Part shown: piece after piece, positions 20,186-29,199 of the stretch
Layout: the number at the start of each line of letters is the position of its first letter
How positions within the stretch are numbered: the stretch's first letter is position 1
From: Treponema sp.
GTDB taxonomy: Bacteria; Spirochaetota; Spirochaetia; Treponematales; Breznakiellaceae
NCBI GenBank assembly: GCA_009784995.1
Contig: WQXE01000003.1
Coordinates: 1 to 33,632, forward strand
DNA length: 33,632 bases
Direction: 5' to 3'
Notes under the pieces: model-generated
What the model saw: only the letters and a program-made list of their open reading frames with translations
Told to the model about the DNA's origin: nothing
Database searches by the model: none
Program-made: the position numbers and the translations under genes

Positions 20186-22621
20186 ATGAAATACGGATAT
20201 TTTGACAATGAAAAACGTGAATACGTAATAGACAGGATCGATGTTCCTGTCTCCTGGACAAATTACATCGGCGTAAAAGATATGTGTGGTGTTTTTAACC
20301 ACACGGCAGGCGGTTATCTTTTTTATAAAAGCCCCGAATACCACAGGGTAACTCGCTTCCGTCCAAACGGCGTTCCGATGGACAGACCCGGTCATTATGT
20401 TTATGTAAGAGATGATGAAACAGGCGAGTACTGGACACTTTCATGGCAGCCTGTTGGCAAGGATTTAAATTCCGCGAAATATACATGCAGACACGGTTTA
20501 TCGTATGTTAAATATCAATGTGAATATTCAGGTATCACAGGAGAGCAGACCCTTTTTATTCCGATTGACGACCCGACAGAAATTTGGGATGTAAAACTTC
20601 GCAACGATTCCGGTAAAAAAAGAAAACTAAGCGTTTTCGGTTATGTCGAGTTTTCTTTTCATCATATAACAGTTGATAATCAAAATTTTCAGATGAGTCT
20701 TTATTGTTCGGGTTCTTCGTTTAAAGACGGTATAATCGAACTTGATCTTTTTTACGAAGAAAAAGGTTTCCAATACTTTACCGCTAACGCTGTTGGCGAA
20801 GATACCAAAAATTTTGACTGCCTTCGCGATAATTTTATCGGCGCTTACAGAACGGAAACAAATCCAATCGCTGTAGAAAAAGGTTTTTGCTCCGGTTCTT
20901 TTGAACTTGGCGGAAACCACTGCGGCGCTTTAAAACAAACATTGGAAATAGCTCCGGGCGAAGAGGCGCGTCTTGTTTTCCTTCTTGGCGAAGGTAATAG
21001 GCAGGTTGGCAAAGCCGCGCGTGAAAAATATTGCGCTTCTAATTTTGCTGAGGTAGACGCTTCGTTTAAAAAATTAAATAATTTCTGGAATGAAAAACTT
21101 GATAAATTGCAAATTACAACACCGCACGACGGCATGAATACGATGATCAATATTTGGACACTGTATCAGGCGGAAATAAATGTAATGTTCTCGCGTTTCG
21201 CTTCGTTTATCGAAGTAGGCGGGCGCACTGGTTTAGGTTACCGCGATACTTCGCAGGACGCGATGATGGTTCCCCATTCAAATCCGCAAAAAAGTAAAAG
21301 CCGTCTTGTAGAACTTTTAAAAGGATTAACAACGCACGGTTACGGGCTGCACCTTTTTAGTCCTGACTGGTTCGAAAAACAAACAGAGCCCGCGTTTAAA
21401 TCGCCTACAGTTGTGCCTACTCCTTCTAGATCGCAGATGATACATGGCATCGAAGATGTCTGCGCGGATGACGCTTTGTGGCTTATTCCCGCAATCGTCG
21501 AATATATAAAAGAGACAGGCGATTTTAGTTTTGCCGATGAACAGTACACCTATGCCGATACATTTGATCCTGACACAGGAGATGGTAAAAAAGAATCTGT
21601 TTTTGATCACATGAAACGCATTTTAGATTTTTCCGCGAAAGAAATTGGATCGCACGGAATTTGCAAAGGTTTAAGAGCCGACTGGAATGATTGTCTTAAT
21701 CTTGGAGGAGGAGAGAGCGCTATGGTTTCTTTCCTTCATCACTGGGCTTTAGTGCACTTTATCGCGCTAGCGAAAAAACTAAATCGCGATGTTTCTGTTT
21801 ACGAAAAAATGCTGGCGACTGTAAAAGAAAGCTGCGAGCGCGAGCTTTGGAACGGAAGCTGGTATACAAGAGGTTTTACAGGTTCTGGTAAAAAAATCGG
21901 CTCCCCGGAAAACAAAGAAGGCAAAGTTCACATGGAATCAAATACATGGGCTGTGCTTTCAGGAGCCGCTTCACATGAACATGGCAAAGCCGCGATGGAT
22001 GCTGTCGATCAGTATTTGTATACGCAGTACGGTTTAAAACTTTGCGACCCGGCATTTTCACAACCGGATGACTCTGTTGGTTTTGTTACCCGTGTTTACA
22101 AAGGCTTAAAAGAAAACGCCGCGATATTCAGCCATCCAAACCCTTGGGCATGGGCAGCAGAGGCGGTTCTTGGCAGGGGGGATCGGGCAATGAAGTTTTA
22201 CGACGCGCTTTGTCCGTACAATCAAAATGACATGATCGAAACGCGAAGGTCAGAGCCGTACATGTATTGTCAGTTTATTGTAGGACCGGATCACAGCGCG
22301 TTTGGAAGAGCGCATCATCCATTTATGACAGGTTCTGCCGGCTGGGCGTATTTTGCCGCGACTCGGTTTATGCTTGGAGTCCGCCCTGACTTTGAAAGCC
22401 TTGTAATAGACCCTTGTGTTCCAACTTCGTGGACATCGTTTAAAGTACGCCGTGTTTGGAGAGATGCCGTGTATAACATTACTGTAGAAAATCCCGGCGG
22501 TGTTAGTAAGGGTGTAAAAGAATGTAAGGTAAACGGTCAAACCGTTAGCTGTAATGGTGTCGCGGAAATACCTGTTCAGTCTAAAGGCAGCGAGAGTAAT
22601 ATTGTTGTTGTGATGGGTTAA
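20186..22621 (+). CDS. chbP: N,N'-diacetylchitobiose phosphorylase (GH94)
   Basis: 811 residues, full length for the family. N-terminal M-K-Y-G-Y-F-D-N, then N-T/H-A-G-G-Y-x-F-Y-x-S-P-E-Y, V-T-R-F-R-P-N, D-R-P-G-H-Y-V-Y, D-E-T-G-E-Y-W and N-V-M-F-S-R-F-A-S-F-I-E-V-G-G-R-T-G-L-G match the Vibrio chitobiose phosphorylases I remember far better than cellobiose phosphorylases. D-W-N-D (499-502) holds the general acid region, with G-G-G-E-S after it and H-x-N-P-W-A-W and G-T/S-A-G-W-A-Y toward the end. The cytoplasmic reaction is (GlcNAc)2 plus phosphate to GlcNAc-1-phosphate and GlcNAc. The GlcNAc-kinase-like gene at 25608 fits this product. Expression is probably leaderless. It ends back-to-back with the minus-strand gene. 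Confidence 0.93.
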   Translation: MKYGYFDNEKREYVIDRIDVPVSWTNYIGVKDMCGVFNHTAGGYLFYKSPEYHRVTRFRPNGVPMDRPGHYVYVRDDETGEYWTLSWQPVGKDLNSAKYTCRHGLSYVKYQCEYSGITGEQTLFIPIDDPTEIWDVKLRNDSGKKRKLSVFGYVEFSFHHITVDNQNFQMSLYCSGSSFKDGIIELDLFYEEKGFQYFTANAVGEDTKNFDCLRDNFIGAYRTETNPIAVEKGFCSGSFELGGNHCGALKQTLEIAPGEEARLVFLLGEGNRQVGKAAREKYCASNFAEVDASFKKLNNFWNEKLDKLQITTPHDGMNTMINIWTLYQAEINVMFSRFASFIEVGGRTGLGYRDTSQDAMMVPHSNPQKSKSRLVELLKGLTTHGYGLHLFSPDWFEKQTEPAFKSPTVVPTPSRSQMIHGIEDVCADDALWLIPAIVEYIKETGDFSFADEQYTYADTFDPDTGDGKKESVFDHMKRILDFSAKEIGSHGICKGLRADWNDCLNLGGGESAMVSFLHHWALVHFIALAKKLNRDVSVYEKMLATVKESCERELWNGSWYTRGFTGSGKKIGSPENKEGKVHMESNTWAVLSGAASHEHGKAAMDAVDQYLYTQYGLKLCDPAFSQPDDSVGFVTRVYKGLKENAAIFSHPNPWAWAAEAVLGRGDRAMKFYDALCPYNQNDMIETRRSEPYMYCQFIVGPDHSAFGRAHHPFMTGSAGWAYFAATRFMLGVRPDFESLVIDPCVPTSWTSFKVRRVWRDAVYNITVENPGGVSKGVKECKVNGQTVSCNGVAEIPVQSKGSESNIVVVMG

Positions 22622-23026
22622 TTAACCATCTGATTGCAGAAAATTTCTTAAACCGCTTCCAAATTCATTAAGCATTATACCGCGGAATGTTACCATATAT
22701 CTTCCGTTACTAAAGTTTATACGCGCTGTTTCCTGTGTACCGTCATCCCAGGTTATAAATATAACATTGCTTCTTATATGGTAAACGGCGCTTTGCTGAT
22801 TATTTAATCTTTCATTTAAACTTTTGTGAGCTTTTGACCAGTATTTTAATTCTCCGTTAGCGGATAACTGGATCACGTTATTGAATACTTCTTCCTGATT
22901 ACTCCATCCTGAAGAAATCGCGACGTTAATTGATCTTTGAATGGAACAAGATGTGCAATTTGGCGAAGCGTTACCGTTTAAAATAAAACAAAATAAAAAA
23001 ATAGAAACTAACAAAAATCTTTTCAT
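22622..23026 (-). CDS. Small secreted protein of unknown function
   Basis: 134 residues with an SD (AAGGAG) about eight bases from the ATG. A Sec signal peptide of about 20 residues (M-K-R-F-L-L-V-S-I-F-L-F-C-F-I-L-N-G-N-A) ends at A-S-P. The mature part opens with a C-T-S-C pair and continues with beta-strand patterns (V-I-F-I-T-W-D-D-G-T, R-Y-M-V-T-F-R-G). I do not recognise a family. It is four bases downstream of nothing else on its strand except the acetyltransferase gene 10 bases upstream, so the two probably form one transcript. Confidence 0.7.
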   Translation of the reverse strand: MKRFLLVSIFLFCFILNGNASPNCTSCSIQRSINVAISSGWSNQEEVFNNVIQLSANGELKYWSKAHKSLNERLNNQQSAVYHIRSNVIFITWDDGTQETARINFSNGRYMVTFRGIMLNEFGSGLRNFLQSDG

Positions 23027-23036
23027 TATATTCTCC

Positions 23037-24248
23037 TTAAAAATATTCTGTTTGATGCTGGGGTTTCATGGTAAATACATTGTTTAAAATTTTTTGATTA
23101 CCATAAACTTCCAAATCATCACGTTTTGAATACACCGCGTTTTCCAAAGTACGATAACCGGTAACAAGCTGACTTAATACAAGAATTCCGCAGCGTATGT
23201 CCGGCTCTTTTGTTGTAGTAGATACTTTTGAACCTTCTTTTCCAAATTGTACAAGATACTTTCCATTATTGGCAGGAATTGTTTTGTCATTAACTACTTC
23301 GATAATGTATTCACCTTCGCCTTCCGGAGCGCGCATAAGTTCTAACGCTGTTTTTACATTTATTACCCTTGTCATGTCTCTTGGTGTTGTATTGATATTC
23401 ACAGCCCAGTCATCGCCGATAAAATCATAAGCGTCGATAAAAGTTGGCGCCATCCATTTAAAATTTTCATATTGAGTTGAAAGCCCTCCGACAATTCCTA
23501 AAGCGCCGTACAATCCTTTTTTATCGATGAAGGCAAGTTCTATTACCGACATATTTGTATCGCCGTCATCTTGAATGACTCTATATTTAATATAACTTCG
23601 CGCGGTTCCATTTTCATCTTTCCAAAGATATAAATACGATCCTTTTGCCCAATGATCGCCCTGGGCGAAACGTTTCCAGGCGCGGTTGTCGGACCAATAA
23701 TCCCTGTGTACTGCTTGATTAACATTTTTTATATAAACGCTGTGTATCTGCGAAAGTAAAGTAGTATCGTCTTCGGGCTGAATACTTATAAACTCGCCAT
23801 ATGGTTTAATCGATAAAAAATGTTTTGCGGTTATAGAGATGTTGTTTCTTACACAAGAGGTTTCATAACCAAACTTGCGGTAAAAATCATGCGAAAAAGG
23901 TGAGAGACTCGAAAAAACTACTCCGTTATCAAAACTTTCCCGCAACATTTTTTCGAATATGATACGCATGTAGCCGCCGCCTCGCGATTCGGGTAAAGTC
24001 GCGACTCCTCCAATGCCGGTCATTTTCGCTCTATTTGTATCAAAGTTCATAAGATAATCAATTTCGTATGTACCCGAAACTAGTTTACCTTTGTCAAAAG
24101 CCGCCCAAACCCAGCTTTCCGGGTGATCCAGCGGATCGCGTTTTTTATCAGAATCGCCGGATGGATCGTATCGATAATTAAATGATATTGCCTGCATTTT
24201 GGCAAACTCGGGCCAATCTTCTGGAGTAAGTCTTCGAATTTCTGTCAT
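23037..24248 (-). CDS. Eis-like GNAT N-acetyltransferase
   Basis: 403 residues starting M-T-E-I-R-R-L at 24248; the longer frame from 24257 would begin inside the -10 box. Residues ~1-150 form a GNAT domain with the acetyl-CoA loop G-I-G-G-V-A-T-L-P-E-S-R-G-G-G-Y-M-R, then S-P-F-S-H-D-F-Y-R-K-F-G-Y-E. A second GNAT-like domain and a C-terminal SCP2-like domain (L-S-Q-L-V-T-G-Y-R) complete the Eis family plan, with a terminal Phe. Eis proteins acetylate amines, including aminoglycosides in mycobacteria; the substrate here is unknown. It is divergent from the GH4 gene with back-to-back promoters. Confidence 0.88.
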   Translation of the reverse strand: MTEIRRLTPEDWPEFAKMQAISFNYRYDPSGDSDKKRDPLDHPESWVWAAFDKGKLVSGTYEIDYLMNFDTNRAKMTGIGGVATLPESRGGGYMRIIFEKMLRESFDNGVVFSSLSPFSHDFYRKFGYETSCVRNNISITAKHFLSIKPYGEFISIQPEDDTTLLSQIHSVYIKNVNQAVHRDYWSDNRAWKRFAQGDHWAKGSYLYLWKDENGTARSYIKYRVIQDDGDTNMSVIELAFIDKKGLYGALGIVGGLSTQYENFKWMAPTFIDAYDFIGDDWAVNINTTPRDMTRVINVKTALELMRAPEGEGEYIIEVVNDKTIPANNGKYLVQFGKEGSKVSTTTKEPDIRCGILVLSQLVTGYRTLENAVYSKRDDLEVYGNQKILNNVFTMKPQHQTEYF

Positions 24249-24253
24249 ACTTA

Positions 24254-24282
24254 ACATTAATGTTGTTTATAAAGGTTGTCAA
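24254..24282 (-). promoter_or_regulatory. Promoter of the Eis-like gene (leaderless)
   Basis: Minus strand: TTGACA (24282-24277), 17-base spacer, TAATGT (24259-24254), then five bases to the ATG at 24248. No Shine-Dalgarno sequence. Confidence 0.65.
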
Positions 24283-24292
24283 TGTAAATTAT

Positions 24293-24321
24293 TTGACTTT
24301 TTTTGGTATTTTTGATAAATT
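24293..24321 (+). promoter_or_regulatory. Promoter of the GH4/GlcNAc-kinase operon (leaderless)
   Basis: TTGACT (24293-24298), 17-base spacer, TAAATT (24316-24321), then six bases to the ATG at 24328. Its -35 is ten bases from the divergent -35, so one bound regulator could affect both. Confidence 0.65.
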
Positions 24322-24327
24322 ATTAGA

Positions 24328-25608
24328 ATGCGTGAATTAAAAGCAACAGTAATTGGCGCGGGCAGCACTTATACGCCCGAATTAATCAGGGGATTTATCG
24401 ACAGACAAAATAGTCTTAATTTTAAATCTTTTTATTTAATGGATATTAACAAGGAAAAACTCGATGTCGTCGGCGGTCTCGCTAAAAGAATGCTGGAAGC
24501 AAAGGGTTTTAAGGGCGAGATTGTTTTAACTCAGGATTTGGATGAAGCGATAAAAGACGCCGATTATATTTTCGCGCAGATTCGCGTTGGCGGAATGGAA
24601 GCGCGTATTCGTGATGAAAAAATTCCATTAAAGTACGGACTTTTGGGGCAGGAAACTACCGGTATCGGCGGATTTATGAAGGCGCTTAGAACTATACCTG
24701 TCATGATGGATATCGCGAGGCGAATCGAAAAACTCGCTCCAAACGCGTGGCTTGTAAATTTTTCCAATCCTTCGGGAATTGTCGCTGAAGCTTTAATGAA
24801 TCATACAAAAGTAAAAATGATAGGTCTTTGCAATTGTTTTGTAAACATGAAAGCAGGTATCGCTAAAAATATCGGCACGGATAATTTTGATTATGAATAT
24901 CTTGGATTAAATCATTTAAGCTGGGTTACTTCTGTTACTGTAGACGGTGAAAATGTTTTAAGCAAACTTGGAAAATCCGCCGGCGAAAAACTTAAAAATA
25001 TTCCTGATGTTGATTATGATGACGAACTGCTTGAGGCTGTTCCCGCGATTCCGTCTTATTATTTAAGTTATTTTTATTTACGCGACGAGCAGGTTCAAAA
25101 CTGCCTTAAAGCGGAAAAAACACGCGGAGAAAAATGCGTTGTTATAGAAGACGCTTTAATTGAAAAATATAAAGACCCAAGCCTTAATGACAAACCAAAA
25201 GAACTGGAAGAAAGAGGTGGCTCTCTTTATTCGACTGCGGCAGTTTCCGTTGTTGACGCGATAGAAAACGATAAAAACGAATATCATGTTATCGGCGTAA
25301 AAAATAATGGCGCGATTCCATATATGGCGGACGATGATGTTGTAGAAATTAAATGTATGGTAAATAAAAACGGAGCGGCGCCCGTACCTGTTAAAAACGC
25401 GGATAACCTTTACATTAAAGGAACCATGCAAGCGGTTAAGGCTTACGAAAAATTAACCGTAAAAGCCGCGATTAACGGCAGTAGAGCGGACGCTATTGCC
25501 GCTTTAATGGTACATCCTTTAATCGGCGATTACAAAAAAGCGAAAGCCGTGTTTGACGAGATGGCAAGCGCTAACGCCGATTACCTGCCAAAAGGTTTAT
25601 TACGTTAA
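24328..25608 (+). CDS. GH4 family 6-phospho-beta-glucosidase-type enzyme
   Basis: 426 residues. It has an NAD-binding G-A-G-S-T-Y-T-P-E-L-I, the G-Q-E-T-T-G-I-G-G-F/M-K-A-L-R-T-I-P loop, N-F-S-N-P-S-G-I-V, the metal-site L-C-N-C-F and G-L-N-H-L-S-W (Cys and His ligands of Mn). GH4 enzymes use NAD and Mn for redox-assisted glycoside cleavage, normally of 6-phospho-disaccharides such as phospho-cellobiose or phospho-chitobiose. No PTS genes lie nearby, so the source of a phosphorylated substrate is unclear. It overlaps the kinase gene by one base (TAATG), so the two form a translationally coupled operon, likely leaderless. Confidence 0.92.
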   Translation: MRELKATVIGAGSTYTPELIRGFIDRQNSLNFKSFYLMDINKEKLDVVGGLAKRMLEAKGFKGEIVLTQDLDEAIKDADYIFAQIRVGGMEARIRDEKIPLKYGLLGQETTGIGGFMKALRTIPVMMDIARRIEKLAPNAWLVNFSNPSGIVAEALMNHTKVKMIGLCNCFVNMKAGIAKNIGTDNFDYEYLGLNHLSWVTSVTVDGENVLSKLGKSAGEKLKNIPDVDYDDELLEAVPAIPSYYLSYFYLRDEQVQNCLKAEKTRGEKCVVIEDALIEKYKDPSLNDKPKELEERGGSLYSTAAVSVVDAIENDKNEYHVIGVKNNGAIPYMADDDVVEIKCMVNKNGAAPVPVKNADNLYIKGTMQAVKAYEKLTVKAAINGSRADAIAALMVHPLIGDYKKAKAVFDEMASANADYLPKGLLR

Positions 25609-26609
25609 TGGAATACATTTTAGGCATCGACGGAGGCGGGACAAAAAGCCATCTTGCTTTATTTGACATAACAGGAAAGTTGATAGACTTTGGTCATTGG
25701 GGATCTTTAAATCACGAGGGGATGAAAGGATCGTTTGATCAATTTTATGACGAAGTAAATAAATTTGTGAGTCAAATACTTTTAAAAAATAATGTAAAAA
25801 TTGATCAAGTAGTATCCGCCGCGTTTGGAATAGCCGGTGTTGATACAAAATGGCAGCATGATGTTATTTCTCAGATGATAGAAAAAGTCGGCTTTAAAAA
25901 GTTTACGCTCGCTAATGACGCGTATCTTGGTATCCCCGCGGGAAGCCCGACAGGTGTAGGTATTTGCGCCATTAACGGAACAGGCTGCACTGTAGTTGGA
26001 GTTAATTCGCAGGGGAAGATGTTGCAAATTGGCGGAGTAGGGTATGTATCTGCTGATTACGGCGGCGGCGGAATGTTGGGAAGAGTTGTAATTTCTACAG
26101 TATACGAAGAAATCTTGCGCAAAGGCGAGAAAACTTTGCTTACCCCCGCGTTATTCGAATATTTGGAATTGGATTTAAAAAACAAATATGATTTTGTAGA
26201 AAGAATTTACGATAAATTCGGAGATCATACTTTAAGTATACACGCGTGCGGAAGGTTACTATTTGACGCCGCTTTAAAAAACGACAAGGTCGCGCTTGAT
26301 ATTTTATACAAGGTAGGAGTAAATTACGCGAACGGCATTAACGCCATGATAGAAGAACTTGAGTTTGATAAATCAAAAGAAGATATAAACATTGTTTTGG
26401 CAGGTTCTGTATTTGTTAAAGGCGATCACTCCATGAGCATAGATACATTAAAAGAAAAATTAAACAAAGAAAAACCTGATTGCAATTTAATATACACAGT
26501 ATTAAAAGTGCCGCCTGTCGCGGGAGCCGCTTTTTGGGCGTTTAACAATTTGAACATAACTGACAAAAAAACTTATTACGAAAAAGTCTGTTCGCAGTTA
26601 CAGAATTAA
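25608..26609 (+). CDS. N-acetylglucosamine kinase-like protein (BadF/BadG/BcrA/BcrD ATPase family)
   Basis: 333 residues. The phosphate-1 loop L-G-I-D-G-G-G-T-K-S (4-13), G-I-A-G-V-D, N-D-A-Y-L-G, the phosphate-2 loop I-N-G-T-G-C-T-V-V-G, Y-V-S-A-D-Y-G-G-G-G and the adenosine motif I-V-L-A-G-S-V-F mark an actin-fold sugar kinase. Residues near the N-H-E-G motif resemble eukaryote-type GlcNAc kinases, which Vibrio uses in chitin breakdown. The role would be GlcNAc plus ATP to GlcNAc-6-phosphate, handling the product of the chitobiose phosphorylase. Coupled with the GH4 gene. Specificity (GlcNAc or glucosamine) is inferred from context. Confidence 0.88.
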   Translation: MEYILGIDGGGTKSHLALFDITGKLIDFGHWGSLNHEGMKGSFDQFYDEVNKFVSQILLKNNVKIDQVVSAAFGIAGVDTKWQHDVISQMIEKVGFKKFTLANDAYLGIPAGSPTGVGICAINGTGCTVVGVNSQGKMLQIGGVGYVSADYGGGGMLGRVVISTVYEEILRKGEKTLLTPALFEYLELDLKNKYDFVERIYDKFGDHTLSIHACGRLLFDAALKNDKVALDILYKVGVNYANGINAMIEELEFDKSKEDINIVLAGSVFVKGDHSMSIDTLKEKLNKEKPDCNLIYTVLKVPPVAGAAFWAFNNLNITDKKTYYEKVCSQLQN

Positions 26610-26620
26610 TTTACAATTTT

Positions 26621-26687
26621 TTACCACGAAAAACACGAAAGTTGATGTACGTTATCGAAGTATATGTTCGTGTGGTTCGTGGTAGAA
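26621..26687. repeat. 'ccacgaa' palindromic repeat between convergent genes
   Basis: TTACCACGAAAAACACGAA (26621-26639) and TTCGTGTGGTTCGTGGTAG (26667-26685) are inverted arms with a ~27-base loop; T-rich sequence follows. The left arm matches the repeat inside tilS (11357). As it lies between the converging kinase and GH94 genes it may also terminate transcription. Confidence 0.7.
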
Positions 26688-26700
26688 TTTCTTTTTTCTT

Positions 26701-29187
26701 CTAACCTAGAATTACTTCTATCTTATGAAGCTTGCCGTCATTGTGCGGTTTGATTAAATCACCTGTGATTTCGCTTCCATCAACCGTGATTGATTTTACA
26801 CCATGTTCAACGCCGTTTGGATTTTTTACAAGAATTTCATAAACAGCGCCGCGGAATATTCGTTTCGCGGTAAACTCTTTCCAGTCTTTCGCTATTTTTG
26901 GATTGATAGACAAGCCGTCGTAATCGGGTTGTATTCCCAAAACCCACTCTGTAAGGGATTGGTGCATTGTAGGCGCTGTTCCTGTAAGCCATGTGTGTCC
27001 GCCCTGTCCAAAACCAAAACCGCCACGTCCTCGAACATATTCGGGGTATACATACGGCTCGCTCTTGTAACGATCCTGATCGCTCGCTAGATTTTCAGGC
27101 AGACATTTTTCGTAATGTTTAACAGCGTCTGTTCCTCTATTTAATATGGAATAACTTTGTACAAGCCACGCGTTAAGGTGCATAAAAATCGAACCGTTTT
27201 CTTTCATCGCGGGCGGCTCTTTTTCGATGTTCCAAGACCTTACAGGAAGTTCTTCGCGTTCCGCTAACCCCGAATAAACAGGGAAACAAATCTGCGCGCC
27301 AAACTCGCTGTCTAAAAGTTCTTCAACTTTTTTAATAACGATTTTCGCGCGGTTTTCATCGGCGGTTTCACAGTTGATTCCAAAAGCTTGTGGTTCAAGG
27401 AATATTTTCGCTTCCGCGTTTTCGCTTCTGCCAAGATCTTTTTTGTTTGGAACTAATGAAAGGGCTCGAATGTAATAACCTTCTTTGTCGATCGCGTATT
27501 TTTCTAATGCGTCATATATTTTTTTAGCTCTTGTTATGTATTCGTCCGCGAGAGCGGCTTCTTTGTTTGCCGCTTTGAGCAGCTCCGCAGTGTCGATCAT
27601 TACTTTGTAAAGCTGCTGAGCTACCATTACGCTTTCTACATCTTTACTCCATTCGCCGCCGACACGCAGTTCGTTAAGGTCGTCGTTCCAGTCGCAGTCT
27701 TTCATGTACGGTAAGTCTCTGTCGCTTCTGTCTGTCCAGACACGGTCAATTGCTTTTTGGATGTGTTCCAGGATTGTACCGTAGATTTCGCCCTGTTTTT
27801 CGTGTACTTCGGCGTACGCTGTTTTTTCGTCAAGGAACGCGAAATCACCCGTTTCTTTTATATATTTGATGATAGCCATCGGAAGCCAGATAGGGTCATC
27901 GCTTGCCTGTATATTTTTGTTTCCCGGCTGATCGATAAAAAAGTTATGGTACGAAACACCATTGGAAAACATTTGTGTAGAAATATGTTTAAGTGATTCT
28001 TTTACCTTCGCGGCAGAATACGGCAGGTTAAAATTTACATCCTGTAAAATGTCACGGAAACCCCATCCGTATTCATAACCTGTATGGAAGCGTGATTTCA
28101 TTCTGTTAAGAATGTATACAACACGGCATTGATATTGCAGCCATTTAAACGCGCGGTTAATTTTTAGACTTGGAGTTGAAATCACATACTGGCTCATCAT
28201 GTCTGTCCACCATTTTTTAACATCGTCGAGCATTTTTTGGCGGTTGCCGGTTTCTTTTACCATCTCTGTCATTTTTTTTAGAAATACTTTTTTGTTTAAA
28301 TAGTAATCTTTTGTAGAGCTCGCGATTAACGCGACCGCGAACTCAATTTTTTCGCCGGCTTTTAATGTAATCTTGTTACGGAAAATGCCGCAGGTTCTGC
28401 GCAAATACGCCTGGTCTGTGTTTGAAAGCGGTTTTCCGTCGATTATTCGCGATGGGTCAGAAAGCGTTCTAAACCTGTCGCCTAAAAAGCGCTCTTCGTT
28501 AGTTTCGTATTCGGTGTTGGAAGTGTTAAGGGTAGAGAAAAAAACCGCGACATTTCCCAACATTCCGCTGATTTCATTTTTGTCATCGTCTACACTTGTT
28601 CCGTGGTTTCTTCGGAATACTATCGCGTTTAAATCCTTGTCCCAATTCGCTCCGCCGAAAAATCCGTCGTTATCTCCCGCGAGCAGGCGAACAAGCGCGT
28701 CTCCCATGTGAATGGGAACAAAGGGGTAAATATCCAGCTCTTTTGTTTCGCCGGTTGTGTTTTCCAAAACAATGTTTTGAATCCAGCCGTCAAATTCTTT
28801 TGGAACAAACATTGTCTGTTCGGTTTTTATTCCCATATACTTTGAATCAAATTTTATATAACCGAACCCTAGTGTGGTTTTAAATTCCTGCCCTTCTTTT
28901 TTAACAGGCTGCCATGTTGTTGTAAAATAATCGCGTGTTTTCGCGTCAACAATGTAACAGTAACGTCCTTTATTATCCGCGTCGTTTAAATGCAATTGAG
29001 TGTCTATAAAAGTATTTTCATGTGTGCCGCGAACATCAAATCCGCCGCCTGTGTAACTTACTCCCGAACAGAATGTCTGCGTACCGCTTTGGTCAGGTCT
29101 TATTAAATAGTGCAGCCAGGGTTCCGGTGTGCGGGGATTAAAAATCTCAAACTCGTCTTTTTCATTAAACTTTCCATATTCAGCCAT
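26701..29187 (-). CDS. GH94 glycoside phosphorylase, specificity unknown
   Basis: 828 residues, ATG preceded by AAGGAG (overlapping the end of the GGDEF gene). Domains: N-terminal beta-sandwich (G-G-G-F-D-V-R-G-T, W-Q-P-V-K-K-E, E-Q-T-M-F-V-P), linker helices, then an (alpha/alpha)6 barrel with E-Y-G-W-G-F-R-D-I-L-Q-D, C-D-W-N-D-D-L-N (Asp499 and Asp502) and H-x-W-L-T-G-T-A-P. GH94 enzymes split beta-glucosides such as cellobiose, laminaribiose or longer glucans with phosphate to release a sugar-1-phosphate. The N-terminal segment differs from cellobiose phosphorylase and from the chbP gene here, so I do not assign a substrate. It is the last gene of a three-gene minus-strand operon with its paralogue at 31446. 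Confidence 0.9.
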   Translation of the reverse strand: MAEYGKFNEKDEFEIFNPRTPEPWLHYLIRPDQSGTQTFCSGVSYTGGGFDVRGTHENTFIDTQLHLNDADNKGRYCYIVDAKTRDYFTTTWQPVKKEGQEFKTTLGFGYIKFDSKYMGIKTEQTMFVPKEFDGWIQNIVLENTTGETKELDIYPFVPIHMGDALVRLLAGDNDGFFGGANWDKDLNAIVFRRNHGTSVDDDKNEISGMLGNVAVFFSTLNTSNTEYETNEERFLGDRFRTLSDPSRIIDGKPLSNTDQAYLRRTCGIFRNKITLKAGEKIEFAVALIASSTKDYYLNKKVFLKKMTEMVKETGNRQKMLDDVKKWWTDMMSQYVISTPSLKINRAFKWLQYQCRVVYILNRMKSRFHTGYEYGWGFRDILQDVNFNLPYSAAKVKESLKHISTQMFSNGVSYHNFFIDQPGNKNIQASDDPIWLPMAIIKYIKETGDFAFLDEKTAYAEVHEKQGEIYGTILEHIQKAIDRVWTDRSDRDLPYMKDCDWNDDLNELRVGGEWSKDVESVMVAQQLYKVMIDTAELLKAANKEAALADEYITRAKKIYDALEKYAIDKEGYYIRALSLVPNKKDLGRSENAEAKIFLEPQAFGINCETADENRAKIVIKKVEELLDSEFGAQICFPVYSGLAEREELPVRSWNIEKEPPAMKENGSIFMHLNAWLVQSYSILNRGTDAVKHYEKCLPENLASDQDRYKSEPYVYPEYVRGRGGFGFGQGGHTWLTGTAPTMHQSLTEWVLGIQPDYDGLSINPKIAKDWKEFTAKRIFRGAVYEILVKNPNGVEHGVKSITVDGSEITGDLIKPHNDGKLHKIEVILG

Positions 29188-29199
29188 AAAATACTCCTT

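Noticed and set aside
20186..22621. Cellobiose phosphorylase
   Set aside because: The N-terminal and substrate-loop motifs match chitobiose phosphorylase better, and the GlcNAc-kinase-like gene supports this.
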